From positions 2,356,001 through 2,420,000 of the forward strand of contig NZ_JBEHZE010000001.1 of the NCBI RefSeq assembly GCF_041058985.1: 64,000 bases of DNA. The letters run 5' to 3'. The DNA is from Hyphococcus lacteus (GTDB taxonomy: Bacteria > Pseudomonadota > Alphaproteobacteria > Caulobacterales > Parvularculaceae). Of this stretch, positions 1 through 8,303 are shown one piece after another. The translations under genes were made by a program, and so were the position numbers. Position 1 is the stretch's first letter. Each line of letters begins with the position of its first letter. The notes beneath the pieces were generated by a model that ran no database searches, had not been told where the DNA came from, and was given only the letters and a program-made list of their open reading frames with translations.

Positions 1-17
1 TTTAAATCACTTTTCAT
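1..17 (-). CDS. 5' end of an unidentified gene, possibly citrate synthase
   Basis: An ATG on the minus strand at 17 opens a frame reading M-K-S-D-L before the window ends. A GAGGTC sequence lies about 8 bases upstream of it and could be the ribosome binding site. It follows gltX on the same strand with an 80-base gap. In many alphaproteobacteria gltA (citrate synthase) follows gltX, so that is the likeliest identity, but five residues cannot prove it. Confidence 0.35.
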
Positions 18-99
18 TAATTAGACCTCTTCGTTTGCGGCGCGTCATCGCTTGTTGCGGCGCACACTAGCCAGTTTATGACATTGTTTCTAGTACGGA

Positions 100-1518
100 T
101 TACTGGGCCTGATCCGAAAGCCGGGCGAGCGATTCCTCGCGCCCAAGTCCGTATAGCACCTCACCTAATCCGGGCGAAGGGTGTCCGGCGGTTAATGCAG
201 CACGCGCAGGCTGGCCAACTGCGCCAAATCCGACATTGCGGTCTGCGACAAATGTTTGCAGCCTTTCATCGAGTGCTTCTGCAGAGGTCCAAATGGCTGG
301 ATCATCTAAAAGAGCGCAGATATCTGCCAGCATTTGCCGCGCGCCTTCTTTTTTTAGAGGTTTCGCCGATTTTCCCTCGATCTGTAATGGCCGCTTGAGG
401 AGCAAAAACCCGGCGGCTTTAGTGATATCCGCAAGGGTCGCGCAGCGTGATTTCAAAAACGAAGCAGACCGGTTCAAACGGCTTTCTTCATCTGCACCAA
501 GAGTAATACCGTCTTTTGTTAGAAACGGCGTTGCGCGCGCGATGAATTCTTCGTCGCTTAACGCTGCTACATAATGGCTATTCACATGGCTTAGTTTGTC
601 GAGGTCAAGGCGTGACGGTGATTTTCCGACCCCGGATAAATCAAACAGCTTTTTTGCGCGTTCGTAAGAGATAATCTCTTCATCACCATGGCTCCAGCCA
701 AGACGTAACAGGTAATTGGCCAAACCTTCGGGCAAATAGCCCAAATCGCGATAAGCCTCGACGCCAAGCGCGCCGTGACGCTTTGAAAGTTTAGCGCCAT
801 CTTGCCCGTGAATAAGCGGCACATGAGCAAAAACAGGAATTTTCCAGCCCAATGCGCTATAGATTTGTGACTGGCGCGCAGCGTTATTCAGGTGGTCGTC
901 CCCGCGTACAACATGGGTAATGCCCATATCATGATCATCAACCACCACCGCAAGATTATAGGTCGGAACGCCATCACTCCGTAGTATGATCAAATCGTCT
1001 AGCGCGGCATTCGGAAACGTAACGCGCCCTTGAACCGCGTCATCCACCACCGTTTCGCCATCGCGTGGGGCCTTGAACCGAATGGCAAAAGCCGCGCCGT
1101 CAGGCGCGGTCGCCGGGTCGGCTTCTCGCCACGGGCTTTCAAAGCGGATGTTCTCGCTTTTTGCTTTCTCGCGGGCTGCTTCCAGCTCGGCTTGCGTTAA
1201 ATAACACCGATAGGCTTTACCCTCGTTCAATAGTTGATTGGCGATTTCCGCGTGGCGTTCTGTGCGCGAGAATTGCGAGACTGGTTCTTCGTCCCAATCA
1301 AGGCCAAGCCATTTCAAACCATCAAGGATCGCATCGACCGCCGCTTCGGTGTGGCGCGCGCGATCAGTGTCTTCGATTCGCAGCAGGAATTTACCGCCAT
1401 GACCTCGGGCATAAAGCCAATTAAAAAGCGCAGTTCTTGCGCCGCCAATATGTAGGTAGCCAGTCGGCGAGGGGGCGAAGCGCGTAATGACGGGTTGGGG
1501 TTCGTTAGCTTGCGGCAT
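100..1518 (-). CDS. gltX: Glutamate--tRNA ligase
   Basis: Charges tRNA-Glu (or tRNA-Gln in organisms using the amidotransferase route) with glutamate in the cytoplasm. The 472-residue length is normal for the class I enzyme. The HIGH-type signature is seen as HIGG at residues 23-26 inside a conserved APSPTG context, and the KMSKS-type loop as KLSKR at 243-247, followed by HGALGV. The start ATG at 1518 is the only sensible one before the APSPTG motif. It is divergent from comEC, with 122 bases between them. Many alphaproteobacteria carry two GltX paralogues (one discriminating, one acting on tRNA-Gln); which one this is cannot be read from the sequence alone. Confidence 0.95.
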   Translation of the reverse strand: MPQANEPQPVITRFAPSPTGYLHIGGARTALFNWLYARGHGGKFLLRIEDTDRARHTEAAVDAILDGLKWLGLDWDEEPVSQFSRTERHAEIANQLLNEGKAYRCYLTQAELEAAREKAKSENIRFESPWREADPATAPDGAAFAIRFKAPRDGETVVDDAVQGRVTFPNAALDDLIILRSDGVPTYNLAVVVDDHDMGITHVVRGDDHLNNAARQSQIYSALGWKIPVFAHVPLIHGQDGAKLSKRHGALGVEAYRDLGYLPEGLANYLLRLGWSHGDEEIISYERAKKLFDLSGVGKSPSRLDLDKLSHVNSHYVAALSDEEFIARATPFLTKDGITLGADEESRLNRSASFLKSRCATLADITKAAGFLLLKRPLQIEGKSAKPLKKEGARQMLADICALLDDPAIWTSAEALDERLQTFVADRNVGFGAVGQPARAALTAGHPSPGLGEVLYGLGREESLARLSDQAQ

Positions 1519-1640
1519 GACTTACGGGCCGACTCCTATATCGATGGTAATTGCGTAAGGGGGATAGCACAGGAATTTTACCAGTGCCTATGCCATGTTT
1601 GTTAGCTTGGGGCCAGAACCGCCCAAAATGATGACGGTGA

Positions 1641-3806
1641 ATGACGGTAAAAACCGCCAATCCGCGCGTATTGCGGCCAGAAACACAAAAAGCCGCTAAA
1701 ATATCGGCGGCGCGCTGGCGTTTTCTCATGGGCGAGCGTCTTTTGGCGTGGGCACAGGCCGATCTTGCACGGGCGTCGATTTGGTCTCCGGTTGCACTTG
1801 GTATCGGTGCGGGGGGCTATTTTGGTCTTAAGCAAGAACCGGCTTCGCATCATGGAATGTTGGCCCTCGGGGTTTGCTGTTTAGCGGTTTGGGTAACCAC
1901 CAAATTCTCGGCAACGCGATTCGGTGCGCTTAAAATACCCGCTTTTGCCTTGATGTTTGTGGCGCTTGGTTTTGTCGCTGCCGATTGGCGCGCCGCCAGC
2001 GTAGAAGCGCCTCAACTCTCGCGTGATCTTGGTATTGTCGAAATCTCAGGCCGGTTAGAAACCCTAGAGGTTGGTGATAAAGGGCGGCGATATGTAATCG
2101 CGCTTGATCATATCGAAGGACTCTCACCTGAAAACCGCCCGGCGAAAGCGCGGATCACTTGGCGCGGGAAGGAATTTGACGCCCACCCTGGTGATCACAT
2201 CTCATTGCGCGCAGGGCTTAGCCCGCCACCGCCGCCGGTAACGCCCGGCGGTTTTGATTTTGCACGCCAGCTTTATTTCTATCAGATCGGTGCCGTTGGT
2301 TTTGCGGTATCACCGCCCGTCGTTGATCAATCTGCCGAACGGAATTTGCGTCAGCGTTTTGCCGCCTCGGTCGAGACGATGCGTGTCAATTTATTCTCGC
2401 GCATTGTCGCGAAAGCACCGGGCGAGGGCGGGGCGATTATTGCCGCTATTGTGACCGGTAAGCGTGATGCGATTACCGAGCGGGCAGAGGCCGCGTTGCG
2501 TGATGCGGGTCTTGCGCATTTGCTCGCGATTTCCGGGCTTCATATGGGGCTTGCGACGGGGCTTGTATTTTTTGTCGTGCGGAGTTTGCTTGCGGCAATC
2601 GAGCCGGTGTCGCTTCGCTTTCCGATCAAAAAATGGGCAGCGGCGACGGCGCTTTGTTCGGGTGCATTCTATCTTATTCTATCCGGGGGCGGATGGTCTG
2701 CGCGACGGGCGTTTATCATGGCCGCTATCATGTTTGTTGCTATACTTGTGGATCGTCGGGCGCTGTCGTTGCGTAACGTTTCGATCGCCGCTGTGATTAT
2801 TCTTTTGCTGACACCCGAGGCGTTGTTTCATCCCGGTTTCCAAATGTCGTTTGCGGCTGTTGCCGGTTTGATTGCGACGTATGAATGGCTCGGCACGCGT
2901 GCAAAAACAGACCGCCTGTTCTCTTGGCAAGAGCGGTTCCGGCGCTATGCAATCGCGCTTGCCGCAACAGATGTGATCGCCGCAATAGCGACTGCGCCCT
3001 ATGCGCTTTTTCATTTTAATCGGGTCGCGCTATATTCTTTGCCCGCGAACATGGCGGCCATGCCGCTTATGGGCTTTTGGATTGTGCCGACCGCATTGAT
3101 TGCGTTGTTACTCGCGCCGCTGGGGATTGATGGTTGGGCGTGGCGAATGTCGGCATTTGGCATGGAGGTAGTTCTTGCGATTGCCAGTGAGGTTTCGTCG
3201 TGGCGCGGGGCGGTTTCTCTGACGCCGCAATGGCCCCTTGGGGCAATGCTTTCACTAACGTTTGGCGGGCTTTGGTTGTGCTTTTCGCGGGTGCCGTGGC
3301 GGTTGGCAGGGCTTGCGGCAATTCCATTGGCGGCGTTGATGGCGGGCGGGGGCGAGAAACCAATTTTATATGTTGCGCCGTCCGGCTTGAACGCCGGTAT
3401 CGTCGTTGAGGGTGAGTTTGCTGTTTACAATCTGCGCAAAGACCGGTTCGCGATTGGACGCTGGAAGGAAGCGGCGGGCATCGACCCATTATTGGCCGCG
3501 ACAAAGCCCTTAAAGGCGTTCTACCCATGTGATGAATGGGGATGTGTTGCGCCGCTTTCCGCCAACACTAAAGTCGCTTTTGTCACCGACAAGACGTCAC
3601 TGGCCGAAGATTGCGGACGTGCGCAAATTGTCATCGCTTTTTATCCTGTGCACAGAAACGACAGTGCCGGATGTAATGCGCAGCTTATAGACCGGCGCGC
3701 CGTTTGGCACGGGGGCGCACATGCGGTTTATGTTACCGAGGGTGGCATAAGGGTGCAGACCGCAAATGAAATTCGCGGCGACCGACCGTGGACGGGCGCA
3801 CCCTAG
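1641..3806 (+). CDS. comEC: ComEC/Rec2-type DNA-uptake channel protein
   Basis: Inner-membrane competence protein that in transforming bacteria carries single-stranded DNA into the cytoplasm. The 721-residue protein has two N-terminal hydrophobic segments, an OB-like DUF4131 region (about residues 100-230) and a polytopic ComEC region that begins with the family signature LLAISGLHMG near 290. The C-terminal metallo-beta-lactamase domain of Gram-positive ComEC is absent, as in other alphaproteobacterial versions. The start is uncertain: an internal ATG at residue 30 (MGERLLAWAQ) is also possible. The gene is convergent with lexA, with only 10 bases between the two stops. The gltX-comEC-lexA neighbourhood is common in alphaproteobacteria. 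No other competence gene is in the window, so activity in transformation is inference. Confidence 0.9.
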   Translation: MTVKTANPRVLRPETQKAAKISAARWRFLMGERLLAWAQADLARASIWSPVALGIGAGGYFGLKQEPASHHGMLALGVCCLAVWVTTKFSATRFGALKIPAFALMFVALGFVAADWRAASVEAPQLSRDLGIVEISGRLETLEVGDKGRRYVIALDHIEGLSPENRPAKARITWRGKEFDAHPGDHISLRAGLSPPPPPVTPGGFDFARQLYFYQIGAVGFAVSPPVVDQSAERNLRQRFAASVETMRVNLFSRIVAKAPGEGGAIIAAIVTGKRDAITERAEAALRDAGLAHLLAISGLHMGLATGLVFFVVRSLLAAIEPVSLRFPIKKWAAATALCSGAFYLILSGGGWSARRAFIMAAIMFVAILVDRRALSLRNVSIAAVIILLLTPEALFHPGFQMSFAAVAGLIATYEWLGTRAKTDRLFSWQERFRRYAIALAATDVIAAIATAPYALFHFNRVALYSLPANMAAMPLMGFWIVPTALIALLLAPLGIDGWAWRMSAFGMEVVLAIASEVSSWRGAVSLTPQWPLGAMLSLTFGGLWLCFSRVPWRLAGLAAIPLAALMAGGGEKPILYVAPSGLNAGIVVEGEFAVYNLRKDRFAIGRWKEAAGIDPLLAATKPLKAFYPCDEWGCVAPLSANTKVAFVTDKTSLAEDCGRAQIVIAFYPVHRNDSAGCNAQLIDRRAVWHGGAHAVYVTEGGIRVQTANEIRGDRPWTGAP

Positions 3807-3816
3807 TCATGACGCC

Positions 3817-4551
3817 TCAGTGATAGCGGCGCATGATGCCGACGAGTTTGCCCTGAACGGCAACCCGATCGGGGCCATAAATCCGCGTTTCAAAGGCGGG
3901 GTTCGCGGCTTCCAACGCGATTGATGCGCCTTTGCGGCGCAGCCGTTTCAAGGTCGCTTCTTGGTCATCGACAAGGGCCACTACAATCGCGCCATTTTCT
4001 GCATCGCTGCAACGTTTGATGATCGCGAAATCACCGTCATTGATCCCGGCATTAATCATCGACTCGCCGTCGACTTCGAGAATGTAATGCTCGCCGCCGC
4101 CAAGAAATGCTTCGGGCGCAGAAAACCGGTCAACCTCATGTTGAATTGCATCAATAGGCGTACCGGCTGCGATTCGCCCCAGAACCGGAAGATCGACACT
4201 GCCCGCCGCTGGTTGCGATTGCCGAGCTGGCCGCGTCGTGGGTTGCGGTATTTGCCGCATCGGTTTGAAATTTGAATTGACGATTGCAGGTTTGAACCCG
4301 CGTTGTGCAGGCGCGGGCGGTGCGGCCGCTGTCATGTCATCCGGCAATTTCAAGACTTCGAGTGCCCGGGCCCGGTGCGGCAGTCGCCGAATAAAGCCGC
4401 GTTCTTCGAGCGCTGTTATCAGACGGTGAATTCCCGATTTTGACCGAAGCTCAAGCGCTTCTTTCATTTCATCAAAGGAGGGCGAAACCCCGCTTTCTGA
4501 AATCCGTTTATTAATGAACAGCAACAGCTCGTGTTGTTTTTTTGTGAGCAT
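3817..4551 (-). CDS. lexA: LexA repressor, SOS response
   Basis: SOS repressor that self-cleaves when RecA is activated by DNA damage. The winged-helix DNA-binding domain spans residues 1-68 (start MLTKKQHELL), followed by a long Pro/Gln/Ala-rich linker (about 70-118) and the S24-type peptidase domain. The Ala129-Gly130 cleavage bond and the catalytic pair Ser164 and Lys202 are visible. The start at 4551 gives the canonical N terminus and 244 residues; the frame stays open upstream to a TTG at 4677, but that would add 42 non-conserved residues. A GAGG sequence lies 8 bases before the ATG. It follows trpC on the same strand and has its own promoter with an SOS box, so it is probably autoregulated. 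Confidence 0.96.
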   Translation of the reverse strand: MLTKKQHELLLFINKRISESGVSPSFDEMKEALELRSKSGIHRLITALEERGFIRRLPHRARALEVLKLPDDMTAAAPPAPAQRGFKPAIVNSNFKPMRQIPQPTTRPARQSQPAAGSVDLPVLGRIAAGTPIDAIQHEVDRFSAPEAFLGGGEHYILEVDGESMINAGINDGDFAIIKRCSDAENGAIVVALVDDQEATLKRLRRKGASIALEAANPAFETRIYGPDRVAVQGKLVGIMRRYH

Positions 4552-4697
4552 GAACGGCCTCGCAATCTTTCCTAGCCCTCGCGCCATGAACGCGGAAAAC
4601 CTCCACGGTTCAGGCAGCAATGGCGAATAAGTGTCTGATCTTTCAACGCAAGGCTGTTTGCGTAGCCGAAACGACAAAAGAACAAAACAACAACGAT

Positions 4698-4726
4698 GTT
4701 CTATGGTTGTTCTTTTGGCCCGTCAA
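4698..4726 (-). promoter_or_regulatory. lexA promoter with overlapping LexA (SOS) box
   Basis: The alphaproteobacterial LexA box GTTC-N7-GTTC is perfect: GTTC at 4698-4701, seven bases, GTTC at 4709-4712. On the minus strand a TTGACG (-35) at 4721-4726 and TAGAAC (-10) at 4698-4703 are 17 bases apart, so the box covers the -10 and part of the spacer. This is the layout expected for LexA autorepression. Transcription would start near 4691, which leaves about 140 bases of leader before the lexA ATG. Confidence 0.85.
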
Positions 4727-4738
4727 CCGATTAAGTGA

Positions 4739-5536
4739 TTATGCGGGTTTTATCGGGTTCAAGAGGGCGCGCGTTGCCGCTTCGACGTCGTCATGGCGCA
4801 TCAGGCTTTCACCAACGAGGAAGGCTTTTGCGCCGTGACCGGCAAGCGTCACAAGATCAGCATGACCGGAAATACCGCTTTCGCTGACAAGCAGCGCAGT
4901 CGGCGGCGCAAGACGCGCGAGTTCTGCGGTTGTGTCGAGCGAAGTCACAAAAGTCGCGAGATTTCGGTTGTTTATGCCAATAAGCTCGGCGTTGAGGTTA
5001 CTTGCCCGTGCCATCTCGTCGGCGTCATGGGTTTCAACCAAAACGTCCAAATCCCATTCGTGGGCGGCCGCCATGAGTTCGCTAGCTTGGCCATCCGGCA
5101 AACATGCCATGATCAACAAAATGCAATCGGCACCCCAGGCTTTGGCCTCAGCCACCTGATAGGGGTCGATCATAAAATCTTTGCGCAAGATCGGGAGCGA
5201 TACGGCGTCGCGCGCGTCACGCAGAAAATCAGGTGCCCCTTGAAAGCTCGGCGTGTCGGTCAAGACGGAAAGGCACGCAGCGCCACCCGCAGAATATGCG
5301 TTGGCAATCTCTGTTGGGTTGAAATCAGGCCGGATGAGACCCTTTGATGGGCTTGCCTTTTTGATCTCTGCGATCAATGCGAAACCTAGAGACGCTTTTC
5401 GCTCAAGGGCATTTTTGAAACCGCGCGCAGGGCCCATGTCGCGCGCTAGCGCCTCGATCGCCGCGCTCGGCACATTGGCTTTTGCGGCGGCAACTTCATC
5501 TTTTTTGTACGCAACGATGTCGTCGAGAATGGTCAT
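4739..5536 (-). CDS. trpC: Indole-3-glycerol phosphate synthase
   Basis: Converts 1-(2-carboxyphenylamino)-1-deoxyribulose 5-phosphate into indole-3-glycerol phosphate, the fourth step of tryptophan synthesis. The 265-residue protein is the stand-alone IGPS barrel with no TrpF domain fused. Family landmarks seen are IAEIKKASPSKG (about 53-64), DFMID in the middle and IGINNRNL near 180. Its ATG overlaps the trpD stop as ATGA (5533-5536), so trpD and trpC are translationally coupled. The lexA promoter begins directly after its stop. Confidence 0.96.
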   Translation of the reverse strand: MTILDDIVAYKKDEVAAAKANVPSAAIEALARDMGPARGFKNALERKASLGFALIAEIKKASPSKGLIRPDFNPTEIANAYSAGGAACLSVLTDTPSFQGAPDFLRDARDAVSLPILRKDFMIDPYQVAEAKAWGADCILLIMACLPDGQASELMAAAHEWDLDVLVETHDADEMARASNLNAELIGINNRNLATFVTSLDTTAELARLAPPTALLVSESGISGHADLVTLAGHGAKAFLVGESLMRHDDVEAATRALLNPIKPA

Positions 5537-6552
5537 GATTTTTCGTTTGATAACCTAATTAAATTGTCTAGCGCGGTCTTTGCTGCGCCGCTGTCGATAG
5601 ATTTCTCGGCTAAACGCGCAGCGTCGTTGAGGTTGTCTGCCTTCCCGGAAACGATCAGCGCAGCAGCAGCATTGAGAACGGAGATATCACGATAAGCCGA
5701 TTTTTCGCCTTCAAGAAGCGCCCGCAAAGCCGCTGCGTTTTCGGTTGGGTCGCCGCCAGTTAAATCGGCTGGTGTTGCGCGAGAAAGACCGGCGTTTTCG
5801 GGTGTGACTTCAAACTCACTTACGACGCCATCTTTGACCGCGGCCACATAGGTCATGCCTGTTGTCGTCAATTCGTCGAGGCCGTCTTCGCCATGGACGA
5901 CCCATGCGTCGGTTACACCTAATAAGGGCATGACCTCTGCTATTGGTCTTACAAGATCCCGCGCAAACACACCCATGACTTGGCGTTTTGCACTAGCCGG
6001 GTTCGATAAGGGGCCCAGAACGTTGAACATTGTTCTTACACCTAATGTCTTGCGCGCGGTCACCACATGGCCGACGGCTTTGTGGTGGAGCGCCGCGAAC
6101 ATAAAGCCGACATTGGCGTCGGTAATGCAGCGCGTAATTTGCGCAGGCGGAATATCGAGCTTTACGCCCATTGCTTCTAAAACTTCGGACGACCCAGATT
6201 TAGAAGAAGCGGACTTATTGCCATGTTTGGCAACGCGCACGCCCGCGCCAGCGACAATGAGTGCGGCGGCAGTTGAGATGTTATAAGTGCCTGCGCCATC
6301 ACCGCCGGTGCCGCAGGTATCAACGACGTCATCAGGCGCATCGACCTTTAGGGCGTGTTCGCGCATGGTCAGGGCCGCTGTTGCGATCTCTTCGATTGTC
6401 TCGCCCCGGGCGCGCAGCGCACAAAGAAATCCGGCGATTTCAATGTCATTTGCTTCACCGGAGAATAAGGCATTCATCGCATCGCGCATTTCGCTTTGCG
6501 TGAGCGGGGTCCCTGAGGTTGCTCGCGCAAGGTGCGGGGTAAAGCTGCTCAT
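5533..6552 (-). CDS. trpD: Anthranilate phosphoribosyltransferase
   Basis: Joins anthranilate to PRPP, the second step of the tryptophan pathway. The length of 339 residues is usual. The PRPP-binding glycine-rich loop DTCGTGGDG is at about residues 79-87, and the second signature GNKSASSKSGSSEVLEAMG is at about 111-129. It overlaps trpG upstream and trpC downstream by four bases each (ATGA), forming a tight trpGDC unit. Anthranilate is supplied by TrpE (gene at 8304-9806) and TrpG (gene just upstream). Confidence 0.96.
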   Translation of the reverse strand: MSSFTPHLARATSGTPLTQSEMRDAMNALFSGEANDIEIAGFLCALRARGETIEEIATAALTMREHALKVDAPDDVVDTCGTGGDGAGTYNISTAAALIVAGAGVRVAKHGNKSASSKSGSSEVLEAMGVKLDIPPAQITRCITDANVGFMFAALHHKAVGHVVTARKTLGVRTMFNVLGPLSNPASAKRQVMGVFARDLVRPIAEVMPLLGVTDAWVVHGEDGLDELTTTGMTYVAAVKDGVVSEFEVTPENAGLSRATPADLTGGDPTENAAALRALLEGEKSAYRDISVLNAAAALIVSGKADNLNDAARLAEKSIDSGAAKTALDNLIRLSNEKS

Positions 6553-7130
6553 TTTGCTCTTACTTCCGTCAGAAAATTAGAAAACATCCGCGCGCCATGT
6601 TCGGTCGCAATACTCTCAGGATGAAACTGAACACCGGCGATCGGCAATGATCTATGAGCAACCGCCATGATCTCGTCGTCGTCGCCTGCGCGCGCGGTGA
6701 TCGTTAGCTCGTTTGAAAGGCTGGTTCGTTCGGCGACCAGTGAATGATACCGCACAGCCGTAAAAGGCGAGGGTAAGCCAGCGAACACCCCGTCACCTTG
6801 GTGGGCAATATCGCATGTTTTACCATGCATCAGCTTGCCAGCGCGTTTGATGACTCCGCCGAAGCTTTGGGCGATGGATTGCATCCCTAAGCAAACCCCA
6901 AAAATCGGTGTGCCGGTTTCTTTTGCGGCGTCTACCAAATCAAGGCATATTCCGGCCTCATTGGGCGTGCAGGGGCCCGGCGACAGCACAATCGCCTCCG
7001 CACCAAGCGCAAGGGCTTCGTGTGCGGTTAGGGCGTCATTGCGAACGACCTTTGTATCTTCGCCCAATTCGCCTATGAGGTGAACTAGGTTAAAGGTGAA
7101 GCTGTCATAGTTGTCGATCAATAGGATCAT
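6549..7130 (-). CDS. trpG: Anthranilate synthase, glutamine amidotransferase subunit
   Basis: Class I glutamine amidotransferase that supplies ammonia to TrpE for anthranilate synthesis; it can also be the amidotransferase of p-aminobenzoate synthase (PabA). The catalytic triad is visible: Cys80 in FGVCLGMQ, His170 and Glu172 in VQFHPES. The ATG at 7130 gives the canonical start MILLIDNYDSF (193 residues); a TTG at 7139 would add three residues. No strong Shine-Dalgarno is present. First gene of trpGDC, divergent from the YibQ-type gene. Confidence 0.95.
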   Translation of the reverse strand: MILLIDNYDSFTFNLVHLIGELGEDTKVVRNDALTAHEALALGAEAIVLSPGPCTPNEAGICLDLVDAAKETGTPIFGVCLGMQSIAQSFGGVIKRAGKLMHGKTCDIAHQGDGVFAGLPSPFTAVRYHSLVAERTSLSNELTITARAGDDDEIMAVAHRSLPIAGVQFHPESIATEHGARMFSNFLTEVRAK

Positions 7131-7254
7131 TAGAGCCAAGAATCAGTGATAGTGACCAAAGAATAATGGTTTAACGCCACCATTCGCATGTGCAAGCGCG
7201 GAATGGAAATGGTGTCAGTCAAAAAATGAAGATGATGGCGGCGCATAGATAAGA

Positions 7255-8274
7255 ATGACGCGAAAGCGCAAATATAAAAAACGGGGAAAATCACCGGATT
7301 ATGCTGGCAATGCCGGCTTTATAGCCACGATCGCTATTGCGTTTGCGGGGATTTTTGTGGGTTCGTTCTCGGCCTATCTCGGACAAAAGGGCGCGACGGC
7401 GACGGCGACGATGGCCGCTAATCCCGTGCGTACTGCAAAAAAAGTTGATGACCGTGCGCAGATTGATCGCGAAAAACTGATCGCGCGAATTTTAGCGGGC
7501 GAGGCTCCGCCAGAACGGTTAACGCCGCCGAAACTCGAAAAGCGGCGTGCGTCAGCCCAACCCATGCCCAAGATCATCATCATCATTGATGATATGGGTA
7601 TTGACCGCCGCGCAACCGAACGCGCGATTGAACTTCCCGGTCCGATTACATTCTCATTCCTTCCGTATGGAAAACATATTGCTGACCTTACGGATGCTGC
7701 GCATCGCCGCGGGGCGGAAATCATGCTTCATTTGCCGATGGAGCCAAAGGGCGCTGCCGATCCTGGACCGCATGCATTGTTGACCGGTATGACGGGGGCA
7801 GAATTTTTGAAGAATCTTGAATGGAATTTATCGCGTTTTGACGGATATGTGGGTGTCAACAACCACATGGGGTCAAAGCTGACCGCAGATATTGCGGCTA
7901 TGAAAACGCTTTTGTCTTACCTTAATCATAAAGACGTCTTCTTCGTTGACTCGGTGACTGATAGCGACACGGCGGTCCGAAAAGCGGCGCGCGAGATTGG
8001 CGTAGACGTATTTTCGCGAGATGTATTTCTCGACGATACAGTCGGTGATCGAACAGAAGTCAAAAAGCAGTTGGTATTGGCTGAACGGATCGCGCGGGAA
8101 ACCGGTTATGTGGTTGCGATTGGGCATCCACGAAAAGAAACCCTTGATGTGTTGGGGCCTTGGTTGACCACGGCTGAGGCACGCGGGTTTGAGCTTGCTT
8201 ATGTGAGTGCGCTCGAAACAATCAATGAGCCAATATCAATGAAAATCGCGGGTGGCCCAACAATTCGATTTTAA
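7255..8274 (+). CDS. Divergent polysaccharide deacetylase (YibQ / DUF610 family)
   Basis: 339 residues. A basic N terminus (MTRKRKYKKRGK) precedes one hydrophobic segment at about residues 22-45, so the protein is probably anchored in the inner membrane with its domain in the periplasm. The domain from about residue 100 matches the divergent polysaccharide deacetylase family: IIIIIDDMGID (102-112), LHLPMEP (about 159-165), a conserved NNHMGS (about 202-207) and DVFLDD (about 258-263). Proteins of this family are often found near murein hydrolase activators and are presumed to act on envelope glycans, but no substrate is known. It lies in the opposite direction between trpE and trpG, convergent with trpE (29-base gap). 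Confidence 0.85.
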   Translation: MTRKRKYKKRGKSPDYAGNAGFIATIAIAFAGIFVGSFSAYLGQKGATATATMAANPVRTAKKVDDRAQIDREKLIARILAGEAPPERLTPPKLEKRRASAQPMPKIIIIIDDMGIDRRATERAIELPGPITFSFLPYGKHIADLTDAAHRRGAEIMLHLPMEPKGAADPGPHALLTGMTGAEFLKNLEWNLSRFDGYVGVNNHMGSKLTADIAAMKTLLSYLNHKDVFFVDSVTDSDTAVRKAAREIGVDVFSRDVFLDDTVGDRTEVKKQLVLAERIARETGYVVAIGHPRKETLDVLGPWLTTAEARGFELAYVSALETINEPISMKIAGGPTIRF

Positions 8275-8303
8275 CCGATTTTGATGTATCGGCGGTGTGT
8301 GCG

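Noticed and set aside
3067..3528. 153-residue minus-strand frame inside comEC
   Set aside because: A shadow of the comEC coding sequence with no features of its own.
4551..4677. N-terminal extension of LexA from a TTG
   Set aside because: The added 42 residues are not family-like and lack a ribosome binding site; the canonical LexA start follows.
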